Source: Paramacrobiotus metropolitanus | Lineage: Eukaryota > Tardigrada > Eutardigrada > Parachela > Macrobiotidae | Length of the DNA stretch: 64,000 nt | Direction of reading: 5' to 3' | Assembly: GCF_019649055.1 (NCBI RefSeq) | Contig: NW_026570329.1 | Span: 62,001-126,000, forward strand | Part shown: positions 45,655-55,858 of the stretch, one piece after another | How the letters are laid out: the number at the start of each line of letters is the position of its first letter | Position numbering within the stretch: position 1 is the first letter of the stretch | Notes under the pieces: generated by a model | Database searches by the model: none | Told to the model about the DNA's origin: nothing | What the model saw: only the letters and a program-made list of their open reading frames with translations | Position numbers and translations under genes: made by a program

Positions 45655-46240
45655 TCAAATTCCTCTTCTTGACACGTCGGCCTTCAATTGGCGTTTTGAT
45701 AACGCGTCCGCGTTGTCACAATATTTTCCCGGTTTGTATTCGATTTTAAACTGGTGGCCTTGTAGTGCCATTGCCCATCTTGTTAAGCGTGGGTTCATTC
45801 CAACTTTATTCGTTTCTGACCTTAGCAGGTTAGTAAGCGCCTGATGATCCGTCCTTACGGTGAATTCTGCGTAATCAATGTACGGTTTGAATTTCCTGAC
45901 AGCGAACACTACTGCCAGGCATTCCCATTCTGTTACACCGTAATTCTTCTCCGCCCATGTGGACGCGACTCGCATACGCGATTGGATGTCCATCTTGTGA
46001 CAACACAGCTCCAATTCCTTCTTTACGCCTGATTACGGTCGGTTTTGCAGGGTCAAACTTTGCCAATACTGGACCTTCACATAACAGTTGTTTTAGACTG
46101 TTGAACTCTTCTCATGTACTGCTGTCCAGTCTTTTTGACATGTTTATCTTGTCTCAACAGTTCATACAAATGGCTCGTCTTCTGGGCATATCCCATTATG
46201 AATTTGCGATAGTAGTTTGCCAATCCAAGGAATGACCTTA
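45655..46240 (-). pseudogene. Giant element: RNase H domain (frame-broken)
   Basis: Two overlapping frames carry RNase H motifs of Ty3/Gypsy type: GIGAVLSQDGHPIAYASR, then EWECLAVVFAVRKFKPYI, RTDHQALTNLL and the conserved DNADALSK end. One or two single-base shifts separate them. Confidence 0.75.
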
Positions 46241-46985
46241 ATTGCCTTTCAGTTTGAGGCCGTTTGAATTCCGAGACCGCGGTGACCTTTTCTGGGTCCA
46301 TTCTGATTCCATCTTCGCTGAGTATGTGACCCAGGAATCCCATTTGTCTCATCCAAATTCACACTTAGTTGGTTTGATGGTGAATCCGCTTCAACCAGAC
46401 TCATTAAGACATACCTCAAATTCTGCATGAAAATTTCCCAAGTTTTTCCGGCGAAGATTACGTCATCGATGTACCCGAAAACGCAACCCTTTCTTTTCGC
46501 TTTCGAAAGTACTTTATCCATACACAATTGAAATGTTGCTGGTCCGTTGCATAAGCCAAATGGCATCCTTTTAAACCGGTACATTCCATCTTGCGTAACA
46601 AAGGTCGTCTTATTGATTGACGCTGGATCCATTGGGATCTGCCAGAATCCACTTTGTAAATCCATTTTTCCGTAATATTTGTTGCCTGCGCACGCGTCAA
46701 GCAGTTCATCTGGGTTTGGTAGCGGGTAGTTATTCTTTCTTGTCAGCTTGTTGAGCATGATGTAATTGACGCAAAATCGCGTTCCCATTGTTCCGTCGCC
46801 ATTTTTCTTTATTGCCAGTACGACTGGGAAACTCCATTCGGCATCTGACGGTTCAATTACATCTTGTGCTAACATTTCTTCGATATGCTTCGTTATAAAC
46901 TCACGGCCTGTCCAACTCGTTCTGGCCGGGTTGCATTTGACTGGTTTCGCGTCTCCCGTATCGATTACATGGTGACCCCTTTCAC
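46241..46985 (-). pseudogene. Giant element: reverse transcriptase (frame-broken)
   Basis: The fingers/palm region is intact in one frame (46249-46875), with the catalytic YIDDV motif, the upstream KMDLQSGFWQIPMD and FKRMPFGLCNGPATFQ. The N-terminal approach is one base out of frame near 46985. The thumb/connection part (RQMGFLGHILSEDG, RSFLGLANYYRKFI) lies in another frame after shifts near 46400 and 46340. The element belongs to Ty3/Gypsy by motif style and by the RT-RNase H-integrase order. Confidence 0.85.
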
Positions 46986-48446
46986 ATCTCCATATGGTTT
47001 CTTTGATGTGGGTAAGACCTTCCAGAATTCCCAGAATGCGTTATACACGTCGTTCTTCTGCTCTTGGGTAAGGTCAGGTCCCAATTTCAAGTTTTCAATT
47101 ATCTTTTTCAATTCAGCTTTCGTTGTGTCGTCCACCTCCGGGTCCTCGAGTACGTTCTTTACTGTCCCGGCGTTGACCTTTACATTTTCCATATGCTCGT
47201 ACGGTTCGACGTATCCGAGAAGCTGATTTTTCTTCACGATCCGATATTTGCTACTGTGATTCGCAATGACGATTTCAAAGTACTTTCCCCTGTGGTCCGT
47301 CACTCCTGCCAACGGTTGCACTTCAGTTTCCACTTGTGGGACCGGTGTAAACATCAACTTGTTTTGAGCCGGTGCATATTTTCCCATCTTGACCTTTACG
47401 TGTGCAGTTTGACGGTTTCAACTTGATTCGTTGGTCACTGTAGACTTTGATCACGTCTTTCGACATTCTGGCTTTTCCACTTTCAATCTTCTGACTTTAA
47501 TATCCTTTTCTTTTCTTCATCCACTTCGTCATCCTCATCCAAGTCCATTAAATCCTCTTGCTCCGAAAGGTCACTTACACCTGAATCTTCCGAAGTTGTT
47601 GAATTATCACTTGAACTCGTCCACTCTGAATCCGAATTACTGCTCTCATATTCTGTGCAGTGGCTTGACCTTTGTCAGCCTTTTCAAGTGGGCGTTCATC
47701 AACTCCTTCGTCTTCCGATGAAAGGTCACTTTCGTTTTCCCGCGAATCGCTAAGTTTTTCGCTTTCGAATTTTGAGCAGAGGTTTGTCCTTCTTTTGCCT
47801 TTCGCCCGTTTCGTGCGGCGACTCTTGGGTGACTCCTTGCTACCCGAATTCTCGTTGGTGACCTTTCTGATTGATCGGAGTTTGACCTTTCTTCGTCCGA
47901 TTTTGACTTTTCCAGTTCATTTATTTCTTCAAGGCTCGTTAATGGCTTTTCGGTCAACTCGACCGGCGGACATTCCTCACCGTTATCGAGTGACCTATCC
48001 CCGTTTTTTGCCTCAGTTGCTGGGTTTTGCTGTTCATTCGATATTCGTTCAACTTCTTCCTTAAACTTCTTCCACATTTCGCCTCTGTCCGTTAACATCT
48101 GTGCAATGTCGAAAGCCGACTTTGAACTTTCTTCTGTTTCATTCGATTGTCCTTCGGCTATCTCTTGAACTGGTTCCTCTTTCTCTGCTTCTTTGACAGT
48201 CCCTTTATTGGCTTCATCCTGTTGAACTGTTTCGTAACCTTTAGGTCGTTTAGGACCAACGAAAATGCAGTTTGCCATCAGTTCTTCGGTGACCCATTCA
48301 TCATTCGGAATCGTTTCATACATGCACCATGTATCACCGCCTCGTTCGGGGTAGTCCACTCCATCTGGATCTGGTGCAAAGGTCACCTTTTTCTTTTGCA
48401 TTAATCCCGGTAACCTTCTTTTCCGGGTTACCTGTAGTTCTCGCAT
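46965..48446 (-). pseudogene. Giant element: protease-RT spacer (frame-broken)
   Basis: A 266-residue frame (48446-47646) of charged sequence with no known domain is followed by an acidic stretch in another frame. Then comes a 140-residue frame (47387-46965) leading into RT (KYFEIVIANHSSKYRIVKKN). At least three single-base shifts occur here. The spacer is unusually long for Ty3/Gypsy pol. Confidence 0.6.
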
Positions 48447-48456
48447 TTCTTTTACG

Positions 48457-50178
48457 TCAAATTTGGGGATTTCTTCCTCGAATTTCTTCCAGTATTCTCG
48501 AATGCTTTTCGTTTCCCTCTTTTAACGCGTTGTAGTACACTTCAAGTGATTCGTAGACAGGTGTACCAAGTCCTGCCGGGAAGATGATCGTTCTCCCTTT
48601 GCCTTTATACATGTGGTTCACACGGAAGTCCCAGAAAAGGTCAACTCTCGCTTCTTCCCACATTTCTCCTTCTTCGGTCATCTCTTCTATCTCTCGTTCA
48701 AATCTCCTTTCTGTTGCTACCGGATCGAGAGGATCTTGGATTCCTTTCTCCACACGTTGCAACCAATGGTTTAGCCATCTGCCTCTTCCGATTATAAAAC
48801 TTTCCACGCATGACAACCACGTTCGATATCTATTCCAATGATACCGTTCGATGTGTGGTTTCCACATTTCGTTTGTCCGCATGATGCTTTTCACTTCCTT
48901 TTGGGCATGACCTTTAAGGTCTGCTAATGCGGCATTACATCTTGGCCATTCTGAAAGGTCATCTTGGGAGGCATTTTCACAACATTCCGTGCATTCCCAT
49001 TGTGGTTGCACTCTGCACGGATCCTCAAAGTAACCGTGGTGACAACTCCCGGCTCGTTCTTCTGGAGTTAATGTCCTTTGACTCGCTTGAGGTTTAAGCT
49101 GTTCGTGTACTGTGGTATCTTCCTCACATTCGATTGGAGTCACACTTTTATCCTCAGAGGATATTACGATGACCTCTGGTTCTTTGTTTTTTCGGTGACC
49201 TTTCAACTGTTCGAGTGCCCTGTCGCGGATTTCACTTGTAAACATCTGTTCCTCTTCAGTTATTCGCTTCAAAACCCGTAACCTTTCACTCTTTTTATCC
49301 TTCCCCACTTTAGCCGTCTTTATTTCCAGTGCCTCTGGTACTGGGATAGCTTCAACACCTTTTTCTGTGTCTCCTTGCTTACAGTCATCTGCGATCATAC
49401 TTCTCCCGTCCGGGAGAAATATGATCGCCTCATCCGTGTCTGGCGCGAGTGGTTTCTTTTTCCTTTCGTTGACTTTTTTGACATTTACGCTTTCGCTAAT
49501 CTTCTCCGGTGCCTCTGGTACCGGGATTATCCGTTGGCTAATCTCGTTCTGCTGCACTCTCGTCATTCCCGGTGCCTCTGGTACTGGGATGACCTTTTCT
49601 CTTCCCTTTTGTGTCAGCATTGTCCGATTTAACGTGTTTTCGATCTCCTGCTGAATCATTTGCAACTGCTCAAATGGTGACAATTCTTTTCGCGTCATTT
49701 TTTTCTTTTCGTTTCCCGGTGCCTCTGGTACTGGGATTAGCGTTTTATTAACCATTTGAGCATTTCCCGTCTGTTTTACAAGTTCGGTGACCTTTCCGAC
49801 TTGAACTTTGGCAACTGGTTTGGGGTCATCTTCTTTTTCTTCCTCCCCTTCGTTATCCATCAGTACAAATTTCTTTTCCAAGAAGTCAAATCCCAATAAC
49901 ACCTGTACGTCGTCACACTTCGGTCGGACGTAGAAGGAATGTTCGCTTGTCTTCTTTCGTAAGGTCACTGGTGCTACACAGTAATGCGTCACCAGGAATC
50001 CTGACGTTCCGCTAATTCCGTTAATCTTCACCAATCTATCTGGTGGCAATGGGAGCATATGAAGTCCATTCTTCTCGCAAAACGGTTTGCTGATCAGCGA
50101 CGTCTCAGCGCCGGTGTCCAGCATTGCGTTGACCTTTATGTCTCCCACTTTCACTTCGTGTGTATATGTTTCAATTCT
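48457..50178 (-). CDS. Giant element: retropepsin-like protease with long Pro-rich extension
   Basis: The frame opens just after a TAG (50181-50179) that separates it from the upstream 459-residue frame in the same phase. Near the start is the aspartic protease site DTGAETSLIS (about 50118), then a hydrophobic LLGFDFLEKK segment typical of the second half of retropepsins. A linker follows with four copies of an IPVPEAP motif (about 49330-49740). A region after it has cysteine pairs (CHHGYFEDPC, WECTECCEN) and tryptophans. The protease would release Gag and Pol parts from a polyprotein. The extension is not known from other families I recognise. Confidence 0.7.
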   Translation of the reverse strand, partial: RIETYTHEVKVGDIKVNAMLDTGAETSLISKPFCEKNGLHMLPLPPDRLVKINGISGTSGFLVTHYCVAPVTLRKKTSEHSFYVRPKCDDVQVLLGFDFLEKKFVLMDNEGEEEKEDDPKPVAKVQVGKVTELVKQTGNAQMVNKTLIPVPEAPGNEKKKMTRKELSPFEQLQMIQQEIENTLNRTMLTQKGREKVIPVPEAPGMTRVQQNEISQRIIPVPEAPEKISESVNVKKVNERKKKPLAPDTDEAIIFLPDGRSMIADDCKQGDTEKGVEAIPVPEALEIKTAKVGKDKKSERLRVLKRITEEEQMFTSEIRDRALEQLKGHRKNKEPEVIVISSEDKSVTPIECEEDTTVHEQLKPQASQRTLTPEERAGSCHHGYFEDPCRVQPQWECTECCENASQDDLSEWPRCNAALADLKGHAQKEVKSIMRTNEMWKPHIERYHWNRYRTWLSCVESFIIGRGRWLNHWLQRVEKGIQDPLDPVATERRFEREIEEMTEEGEMWEEARVDLFWDFRVNHMYKGKGRTIIFPAGLGTPVYESLEVYYNALKEGNEKHSRILEEIRGRNPQI

Positions 50179-51558
50179 CTATGGTAACTTTCCATTTTGA
50201 ATCTTCAAGGTGTGAATCTTACATTTCACAGGGATAAGCGATACTGGTCCCGGATCCATATCGGAAAGCACTTGTCCTTTTGCTGGAGTGCTATGACCAT
50301 TCAGTATCTCGCTCAGCTTATCAATCCTGTGTGGAACGTTAGTCCGAACATCGTAATATTTTCGCGGCTTTTCTTTATTTATTTGCTTCTCTGTAGTCAT
50401 TTTACCACTGGTGACCTTTTCAGCATTCTGCACTTGCTCATTTGCTTTTGTGCCGGCTGTGTGACCTTTTGTCACTTCATTTATCGTTTGATGGATCAGT
50501 TCCTCTTTGCGATTATCATTTCGTTTATCTCTCAGCTTCTCAATGACTTCACTTGTTATTTGGTCCGCTCGCTCCAGTTCGTCTTCTTCGCTATCTTTCG
50601 TCTCATCTGGTGACCTTTCGTATGTAATCATATCATATCCTTTTTCGGTCATCCATTCGATCACTTTCGCGGACACTTCATTGTTCGTTTTCGTCTGATC
50701 AATTTGCGAGGACATCCCGTCTGTTCGGGCTGGTGACTTGTCATTGGCATCCTTTTGCAGTGCCTCCGATAAGTCCCGTGACCTTTCAACTGCTCCACTC
50801 TGTTGCGTTTGCGCCATCTCATTTGACCTTCCTTTCTGTTCATTTTGCGCTAAGTCCTGTGACCTTTCGTTGCGCTTCATGACAAATCCGCCGTTTGTCA
50901 GCTTTTGTAAGGGGACTTTTTTTCCGTAATTCGGCGGTTTATCCTGTGGCGGAGCATTACGTGAATAATTCCAGTCAGCGCATGTCTTCTTATATTCCTC
51001 TGCGTTGAATGCTGGGACTGGGTTCGGTGACCCTTGCGCTGGTTTCCCGGTAACCAACTCTTCTAGTCGCTTTCTTTCACATTGCGTTCGCAACTGTTGC
51101 ATGTCCCAGTAGTCCTCTTGTGACATTTTCGCTTTCTGCTTTGCCTTCGGCGTTACGGGTATCCACATCCCGTGATTCCCATTCGGTCTGTAGGCCACTT
51201 TTTGCCAGATTTCCTTCCGTTGCAGCGTTATTGCATCTACAAGTGAGTCTTCGGAGTTCTGTTGTGCCGTTTCGCTATTCTTTTGCTGCGCTGTTCGCAG
51301 TGTCAAGTCTGTTTCTTGACCTTTTAACACGACGCTGTCGCCGTGACCTTTCACATTCGCACTTGCTCCTTGACCTTTCACTTGGACTTTTTCAACAGAA
51401 GGTGACCTTTCATCTTTACTACTAACGGTGATATTCTGCTTAATCCATTCTTGCCTTATTCGCTTCTCTTTTTCGTCTTCTGAACAATTCCAAAACTTTG
51501 GCTTTGGTTCCCCGTAACAATCGCACCTTGGCTCATTCGCCTTGTCGTTTTCTGCCAA
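50179..51558 (-). CDS. Giant element: linker ORF between Gag and protease
   Basis: 459 residues of Lys/Glu/Gln/Asn-rich sequence with no domain I recognise. A Cys-containing start (CDCYGEPKPKFWNC) is visible. KGH and ERS tripeptides recur because AAAGGTCA sites are frequent. It overlaps the preceding frame by 103 nt in the -1 phase. It ends in TAG immediately before the protease frame, in the same phase. Confidence 0.6.
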   Translation of the reverse strand: MAENDKANEPRCDCYGEPKPKFWNCSEDEKEKRIRQEWIKQNITVSSKDERSPSVEKVQVKGQGASANVKGHGDSVVLKGQETDLTLRTAQQKNSETAQQNSEDSLVDAITLQRKEIWQKVAYRPNGNHGMWIPVTPKAKQKAKMSQEDYWDMQQLRTQCERKRLEELVTGKPAQGSPNPVPAFNAEEYKKTCADWNYSRNAPPQDKPPNYGKKVPLQKLTNGGFVMKRNERSQDLAQNEQKGRSNEMAQTQQSGAVERSRDLSEALQKDANDKSPARTDGMSSQIDQTKTNNEVSAKVIEWMTEKGYDMITYERSPDETKDSEEDELERADQITSEVIEKLRDKRNDNRKEELIHQTINEVTKGHTAGTKANEQVQNAEKVTSGKMTTEKQINKEKPRKYYDVRTNVPHRIDKLSEILNGHSTPAKGQVLSDMDPGPVSLIPVKCKIHTLKIQNGKLP

Positions 51559-52117
51559 AATTTTCGGAATTTTGCGTGCTGTTCATTTTCCTCTTGCGCA
51601 GTGTCGTTCTGCGGTTTCTTCTGATTCAGGAGCGCCTGTTGAATCTTTGCATTTCGTTGAGCGCGTCGTTGCGCTAACACTTCTTCGCTGCAGTACGGTG
51701 ACCTTTCATTTTGCTGCACTTTTTGCAGTGTCGCGCTACCGTCACGACAATTTCCACTCGCAGTACCATTCTGCGGTGACCTTTTATCCACTTGAACATC
51801 TCCACTCGCAGTGCCATTCTGCGGTGACCTTTCACTTTGTGACGGTATCCCTATAACCGTTCCATTTCCTTTTTGTGATGACGGCATCCATATAGCCGTT
51901 TTTCTTTGCTGTGGCGGCATCCATCTAGCCGTTTCTTGTGGTTGCGGCATCCATATAGCCGGTCCATTTTGCTTTTTCGCTGACGGCATCCATATAGCCG
52001 TTGCAGTGGTCACATTCACTGCAGTACCATTCTGCAGTGGTGACCTTTCCCTTTTATCCGGTGGTTTAGGGTCGGGTCGATCAGTAGGCTCACCGGTGCC
52101 TACTGATCTTGCCCGTT
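51456..52117 (-). CDS. Giant element: -1 frame extension after Gag with WMP repeats
   Basis: This frame overlaps the end of the zinc-knuckle frame and is reached by a -1 shift at GGGAAAC (52121-52115). It encodes low-complexity sequence with four AIWMP/ARWMP repeats (about 51885-52010) and two ERSPQNGTASG-type repeats. There is no catalytic motif. The plus-strand DNA shows the same units as GGCATCCATATAGCCG repeats. Confidence 0.6.
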
Positions 52118-52705
52118 TCCCTGAACCGGCGCCCCACCTTGTTGTACGCCTTGCACATTTCCCTGCATTTGCTCGTTCACCGGGCCACCTCCGTTTGGCT
52201 GGCCACCACCCTGTTGGTAGTTTCCTTGGCCGCCGCCATTGTTCTGGCTTCCTCTGAAGTTTCCGCGGCCGAAGCCTCTGTTTCTTCCTCTGAAGCCGCC
52301 GCGGCCGAAGCCACCACGGCCGTAGCCGCCATTCTGGCCACCGCCAATTCCATTTCCGTAGTTTCCATTGCCTTGCTGGTTCTGGAAGTTTGCTTTCGCC
52401 TGATACCATTGCGTGATCAGGTCATATCCATTTGCGACCGCTTGGCGCCAACCACCAAGCCCGCGCAATCGTTGCCACTCGTTAAAGGCAAACAGGTTCG
52501 GATTCTGTTCTGGTGGTGTGTTAGCGAATTTGCACCCCTGTGTCTGATGATTGCCGTACATACAGTACTGGCACATCTGAACGTTGTTCGCCACCCATCC
52601 TTCAATCATTTGGAACTTGAATTCGGTTCGTGACCCTTGATTTTGCTGATTATTGTTCTGGTTTCCTCTGTTTGGCTGAAAGTTGCCTTGACCTTGACCT
52701 TGATT
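52100..52705 (-). CDS. Giant element: Gag nucleocapsid part with CCHC zinc knuckle
   Basis: In frame with gag after a single TAG (52708-52706). It holds one classic zinc knuckle, C-x2-C-x4-H-x4-C (CQYCMYGNHQTQGC), then a Trp-rich stretch and a long Gly/Arg/Asn/Gln-rich tail with RGG-like repeats. It ends in TAG at 52102-52100. It should bind the genomic RNA. Reaching it needs readthrough of the TAG, unless that stop is a private mutation. Confidence 0.75.
   Translation of the reverse strand, partial: NQGQGQGNFQPNRGNQNNNQQNQGSRTEFKFQMIEGWVANNVQMCQYCMYGNHQTQGCKFANTPPEQNPNLFAFNEWQRLRGLGGWRQAVANGYDLITQWYQAKANFQNQQGNGNYGNGIGGGQNGGYGRGGFGRGGFRGRNRGFGRGNFRGSQNNGGGQGNYQQGGGQPNGGGPVNEQMQGNVQGVQQGGAPVQGNGQDQ
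52115..52121 (-). promoter_or_regulatory. Candidate -1 ribosomal frameshift site GGGAAAC
   Basis: In the Gag frame the heptamer reads G GGA AAC, the X XXY YYZ form, five codons before the Gag stop. Slipping back one base enters the next open frame exactly. The same heptamer works in SRV-1 gag-pro. Confidence 0.6.
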
Positions 52706-55700
52706 CTAAAAGTTTCCTTGGCCTCCATTCCAGTTTCCATTTCCATATCCATTTCCACCGAAATTTCCATTACCCCCACCTTGTTGTGGTAACCCGACAT
52801 TCATAGGGGCCACATTCTGTGGTGCCGGTGCAGCCGCATTTGGAGGTACTGGCCTCGCTTGAGCGGCCACCTGTACCGCCGCCGCTTGTATGGCTGCCAC
52901 CATTGCGTCAGCAAGGGTGACCTCTTTGGTTATTTCTTGAGCTAGGTTTGCTCTGCGGTAATCCGGTGGCTGCTGAACTGGTACCGCTGCCATTCTCTGT
53001 TGTGGCATATCTTCGACTTGACCGGTACGGGTTGTCACGTAATCTTGGTTACGTTGACCTTTTGGCGCTTTATATTTTTCTTCTCCAGCTGACCAGTGTC
53101 GGAAAAAATCTTTGATTTCGGTCGGTGTTCTGCATTGTTGCGTACGCAGTGCCTTATAAAGGTCACTGTCCACTCTGCATCCCTCGATTAGGAAACCGAC
53201 TGCTTGTTTTTTAGTGATAATCCGCTTCGCCTTGTATTTCATGATCGCCTGATAAAACTGATCGAGCGATTCTTTTCCAAGGTCGAATTTCCTTGCCATG
53301 GCTTCTCGTAGTCCGAGGACTTCTTCATCACGGTCTCCATATTCATCTTTGAATTTGGCCATCCATTCCGTAATTGTATATTCTGTTTCCTCCTGGAGTG
53401 CGATCTCTCTCTCTCCTTCGAACCAGGTTTTCGCTGGTCCTTTTACTGCGCTGGCTATCTCAATTAGGATTTGGTCGTCGGTGAGATGATACGTTCGTTG
53501 GGTATCTCTGACCAGTTGTGTCCAACCATTCACTGCGTCGCGACTGCCGTCAAAGGTCACGAGTGTGTTTTTTCGAGCCATCGAGTTGAGCGCTTTTGTC
53601 AACTGCGCCGTTGTATCTTCTGCTCTCTGGTCCTCCTCCTCCTCGCTACTTTCATCATTGTTTTGATTTCGTTTCGCCTTTCCATAACGGGATTTCCTAG
53701 GACGCTCCTGCCGGCTGGAGGGTCTGTCCCGTCGCCCTTCATCCATGAACACGTTTGTTTCAAAGTGCGAGGGAAATTGTGAAGGGTCACCTCGACTCAT
53801 ATGCGGGTTACTTTCCGAAGGTGGCTCTTTGTCTTCTTTACCCTTTTCTCCTTCTCGTTCCGCTTTTACGCTTCCTTTACCGGTACCAGTTCGTTTTGGC
53901 ATCTCAAAGTGGAAGCTTTTGCCCGTGCCCGTTTCATGTGCCTTACTGTAACTGGGCGGGGGTGACTCCACTGTTGCTGTTCTGACTCCATATTGCAGCA
54001 GTTGTTCATTTTTGTGTTTATTCGACATGTTGAGCGCCTTATTTTCATCTTCAAGGCGACGGACTTTCAACTGGAATTCCTCTTTTTCCGTTTTCAAATT
54101 CTGATTCTCCTCGTTGACCTTTAGCATGTGCTGATGGAGTTGGAAGGTCTTCTCCTGGATGACCTTTTCAGTATCATTCTCCATCCTCTTAATGTGTTCC
54201 GCCAACTGGGTCACATCCCTTTCCAACGTCGTGTATTCCTCAGCTGCCGCTTTCAGCTGGTTTTTTGTACGGGTGACCTCATCTTCCCTCGTCATTGCCG
54301 TTTGGGTCATATCGATCAGCTCCGTGTTGAGTCTGATGATCTCCTGTGTTTTCTGATGCACCGTCTGTTGCCATTCTTTATCTTTCAGTTCGAGCACCGT
54401 GACCTTTTCATCCAAGAGGTGTGCCTCATGTTCCCACATCGCGCCTTGTTCTGCAATTGTCTTGGCGGCTTCCTTTAACTCTTTGATCTCATCGGTGACC
54501 TTTTTGTTGTCCTCCTTCAACACCTTGTTCTCTTGCATCACCTGTCTTATTTCATTGTTCAACCGTACACCTTCGGTAGCTGTGAGATCTCGTAAGTCCT
54601 TTGCCACCTTAGCGGCTTCATCAGCCCTTCTCTGGTGATCGTACGACTCTTTCTGGAGGGTCCCGATACTCTCGTCACGCAGCTTCAGGTCATTCCTGAG
54701 CTTGAAGACTTCAGTGGTGTTCGTCAACAACCTCTGAGTAGCATCGGCGAGTTTGGTTGCGTATTCATCTCGTTTCGTTTCCGCTTCGGTGACCTTAAGT
54801 TTAAGTAAGTCACATTCATCCTTCAATTCGGCTAAGTGCCGTGACCTTTCAGCTGATTCTTCGGACATACTTTCATTCAACTCGCTGACTGCAAGGTGAC
54901 CTTCCATTTCTCTGTCATCTACCATTTTCAGGTACTCCTCAGCGAGTTCCTTTTGACGCTCGTATTTAATCTTCCATTCATCCGCTACGCTTTCCAAGTC
55001 AGCTTGTTGTTGCTCCAGTTCAAAGATACGAGCATCCAAAGAACCTATCCGATTTTGGTATTCCTGTTTCCTCTTCGTCACCAGGCCTTCCTTGGCTTCA
55101 AGTTCTTCTTCCAACTCCTTCACGCGTCTCTTCAGAGTTAACGTGGGACTGTTAGGTGACGGTGGTCGTACGTTGATGACCTTTCCTGTTGTTGTCCGTT
55201 CAATGAGGTGCTCTGGTATGTCCTTGAATGGTGTCATACCTTCAGCGCGGTCAGCTTCCTTCATCGCAGTTTGGAAAGACATATTCATCGTCGCTTCATC
55301 ATCCGTGAAGTAGGACTCGTTCGATTCGTCTGAGACCATTGGAGTTGCCCAAAGGTCATCGCCTGCGGTTTTATCGATCAGTGAAAGGTCATCCAGTCCC
55401 AGTTCAGCCAAGTTCTCTTCGGTGACCTTTGTGTTTCTATTTTCCACTTGAATCAAGTTTACATTTTTATCCTGCTCAGTTTTTCCGCTGGTGGTAGCAT
55501 CCAACTGTGATGCTCCAACTGGTTCCGCTCCCCTTTCTGTGGGTTTGTCCTCCCCGGTAACTTTTGTCTGGTTCATCGGATTGCCTCCCGCCGTAGACGC
55601 GGGAGTGTGCTTCTGGTCGTCGCTGGAGCTTTCCTGATTAGCGACTGACTCGAGCGCCTTCTGATAAGTACTATCAGAGCCTCGTGAATCCTTCTTCTCG

Positions 55701-55858
55701 AATGCCTTGGGCGCTCGAGTGTTCCGCTCATGTCCAACTGGACGTGAGTACGGGTACAAATCTTTTTTGTACGGATTTGGTGCACCTTGCTGTGAGCTTC
55801 GGGAGCTTTTGCTTCCCTGACTGCTGTTAGATGTCGGTTCCTCTTGGTCTTTATCCAT
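52706..55858 (-). CDS. gag: Giant element: Gag with long coiled coil and capsid domain
   Basis: First ATG 55858 (1050 residues; the open frame begins at 55903). The N-terminal 230 residues are disordered. Roughly residues 240-620 form a long coiled coil rich in Glu/Lys/Leu (for example ELEEELEAKEGLVTKRKQEY). A Retrotrans_gag-like capsid region then follows (LVTFDGSRDAVNGWTQLV, IASAVKGPAKTWFEG, FKDEYGDRDEEVLGLREAMA). The C-terminus is Ala/Pro- and then Gly/Asn-rich. Capsids of Ty3/Gypsy elements are usually 250-400 residues, so the coiled-coil extension is exceptional. The frame is intact for 3.1 kb and ends in TAG, with the zinc knuckle in frame beyond. Confidence 0.85.
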   Translation of the reverse strand: MDKDQEEPTSNSSQGSKSSRSSQQGAPNPYKKDLYPYSRPVGHERNTRAPKAFEKKDSRGSDSTYQKALESVANQESSSDDQKHTPASTAGGNPMNQTKVTGEDKPTERGAEPVGASQLDATTSGKTEQDKNVNLIQVENRNTKVTEENLAELGLDDLSLIDKTAGDDLWATPMVSDESNESYFTDDEATMNMSFQTAMKEADRAEGMTPFKDIPEHLIERTTTGKVINVRPPSPNSPTLTLKRRVKELEEELEAKEGLVTKRKQEYQNRIGSLDARIFELEQQQADLESVADEWKIKYERQKELAEEYLKMVDDREMEGHLAVSELNESMSEESAERSRHLAELKDECDLLKLKVTEAETKRDEYATKLADATQRLLTNTTEVFKLRNDLKLRDESIGTLQKESYDHQRRADEAAKVAKDLRDLTATEGVRLNNEIRQVMQENKVLKEDNKKVTDEIKELKEAAKTIAEQGAMWEHEAHLLDEKVTVLELKDKEWQQTVHQKTQEIIRLNTELIDMTQTAMTREDEVTRTKNQLKAAAEEYTTLERDVTQLAEHIKRMENDTEKVIQEKTFQLHQHMLKVNEENQNLKTEKEEFQLKVRRLEDENKALNMSNKHKNEQLLQYGVRTATVESPPPSYSKAHETGTGKSFHFEMPKRTGTGKGSVKAEREGEKGKEDKEPPSESNPHMSRGDPSQFPSHFETNVFMDEGRRDRPSSRQERPRKSRYGKAKRNQNNDESSEEEEDQRAEDTTAQLTKALNSMARKNTLVTFDGSRDAVNGWTQLVRDTQRTYHLTDDQILIEIASAVKGPAKTWFEGEREIALQEETEYTITEWMAKFKDEYGDRDEEVLGLREAMARKFDLGKESLDQFYQAIMKYKAKRIITKKQAVGFLIEGCRVDSDLYKALRTQQCRTPTEIKDFFRHWSAGEEKYKAPKGQRNQDYVTTRTGQVEDMPQQRMAAVPVQQPPDYRRANLAQEITKEVTLADAMVAAIQAAAVQVAAQARPVPPNAAAPAPQNVAPMNVGLPQQGGGNGNFGGNGYGNGNWNGGQGNF

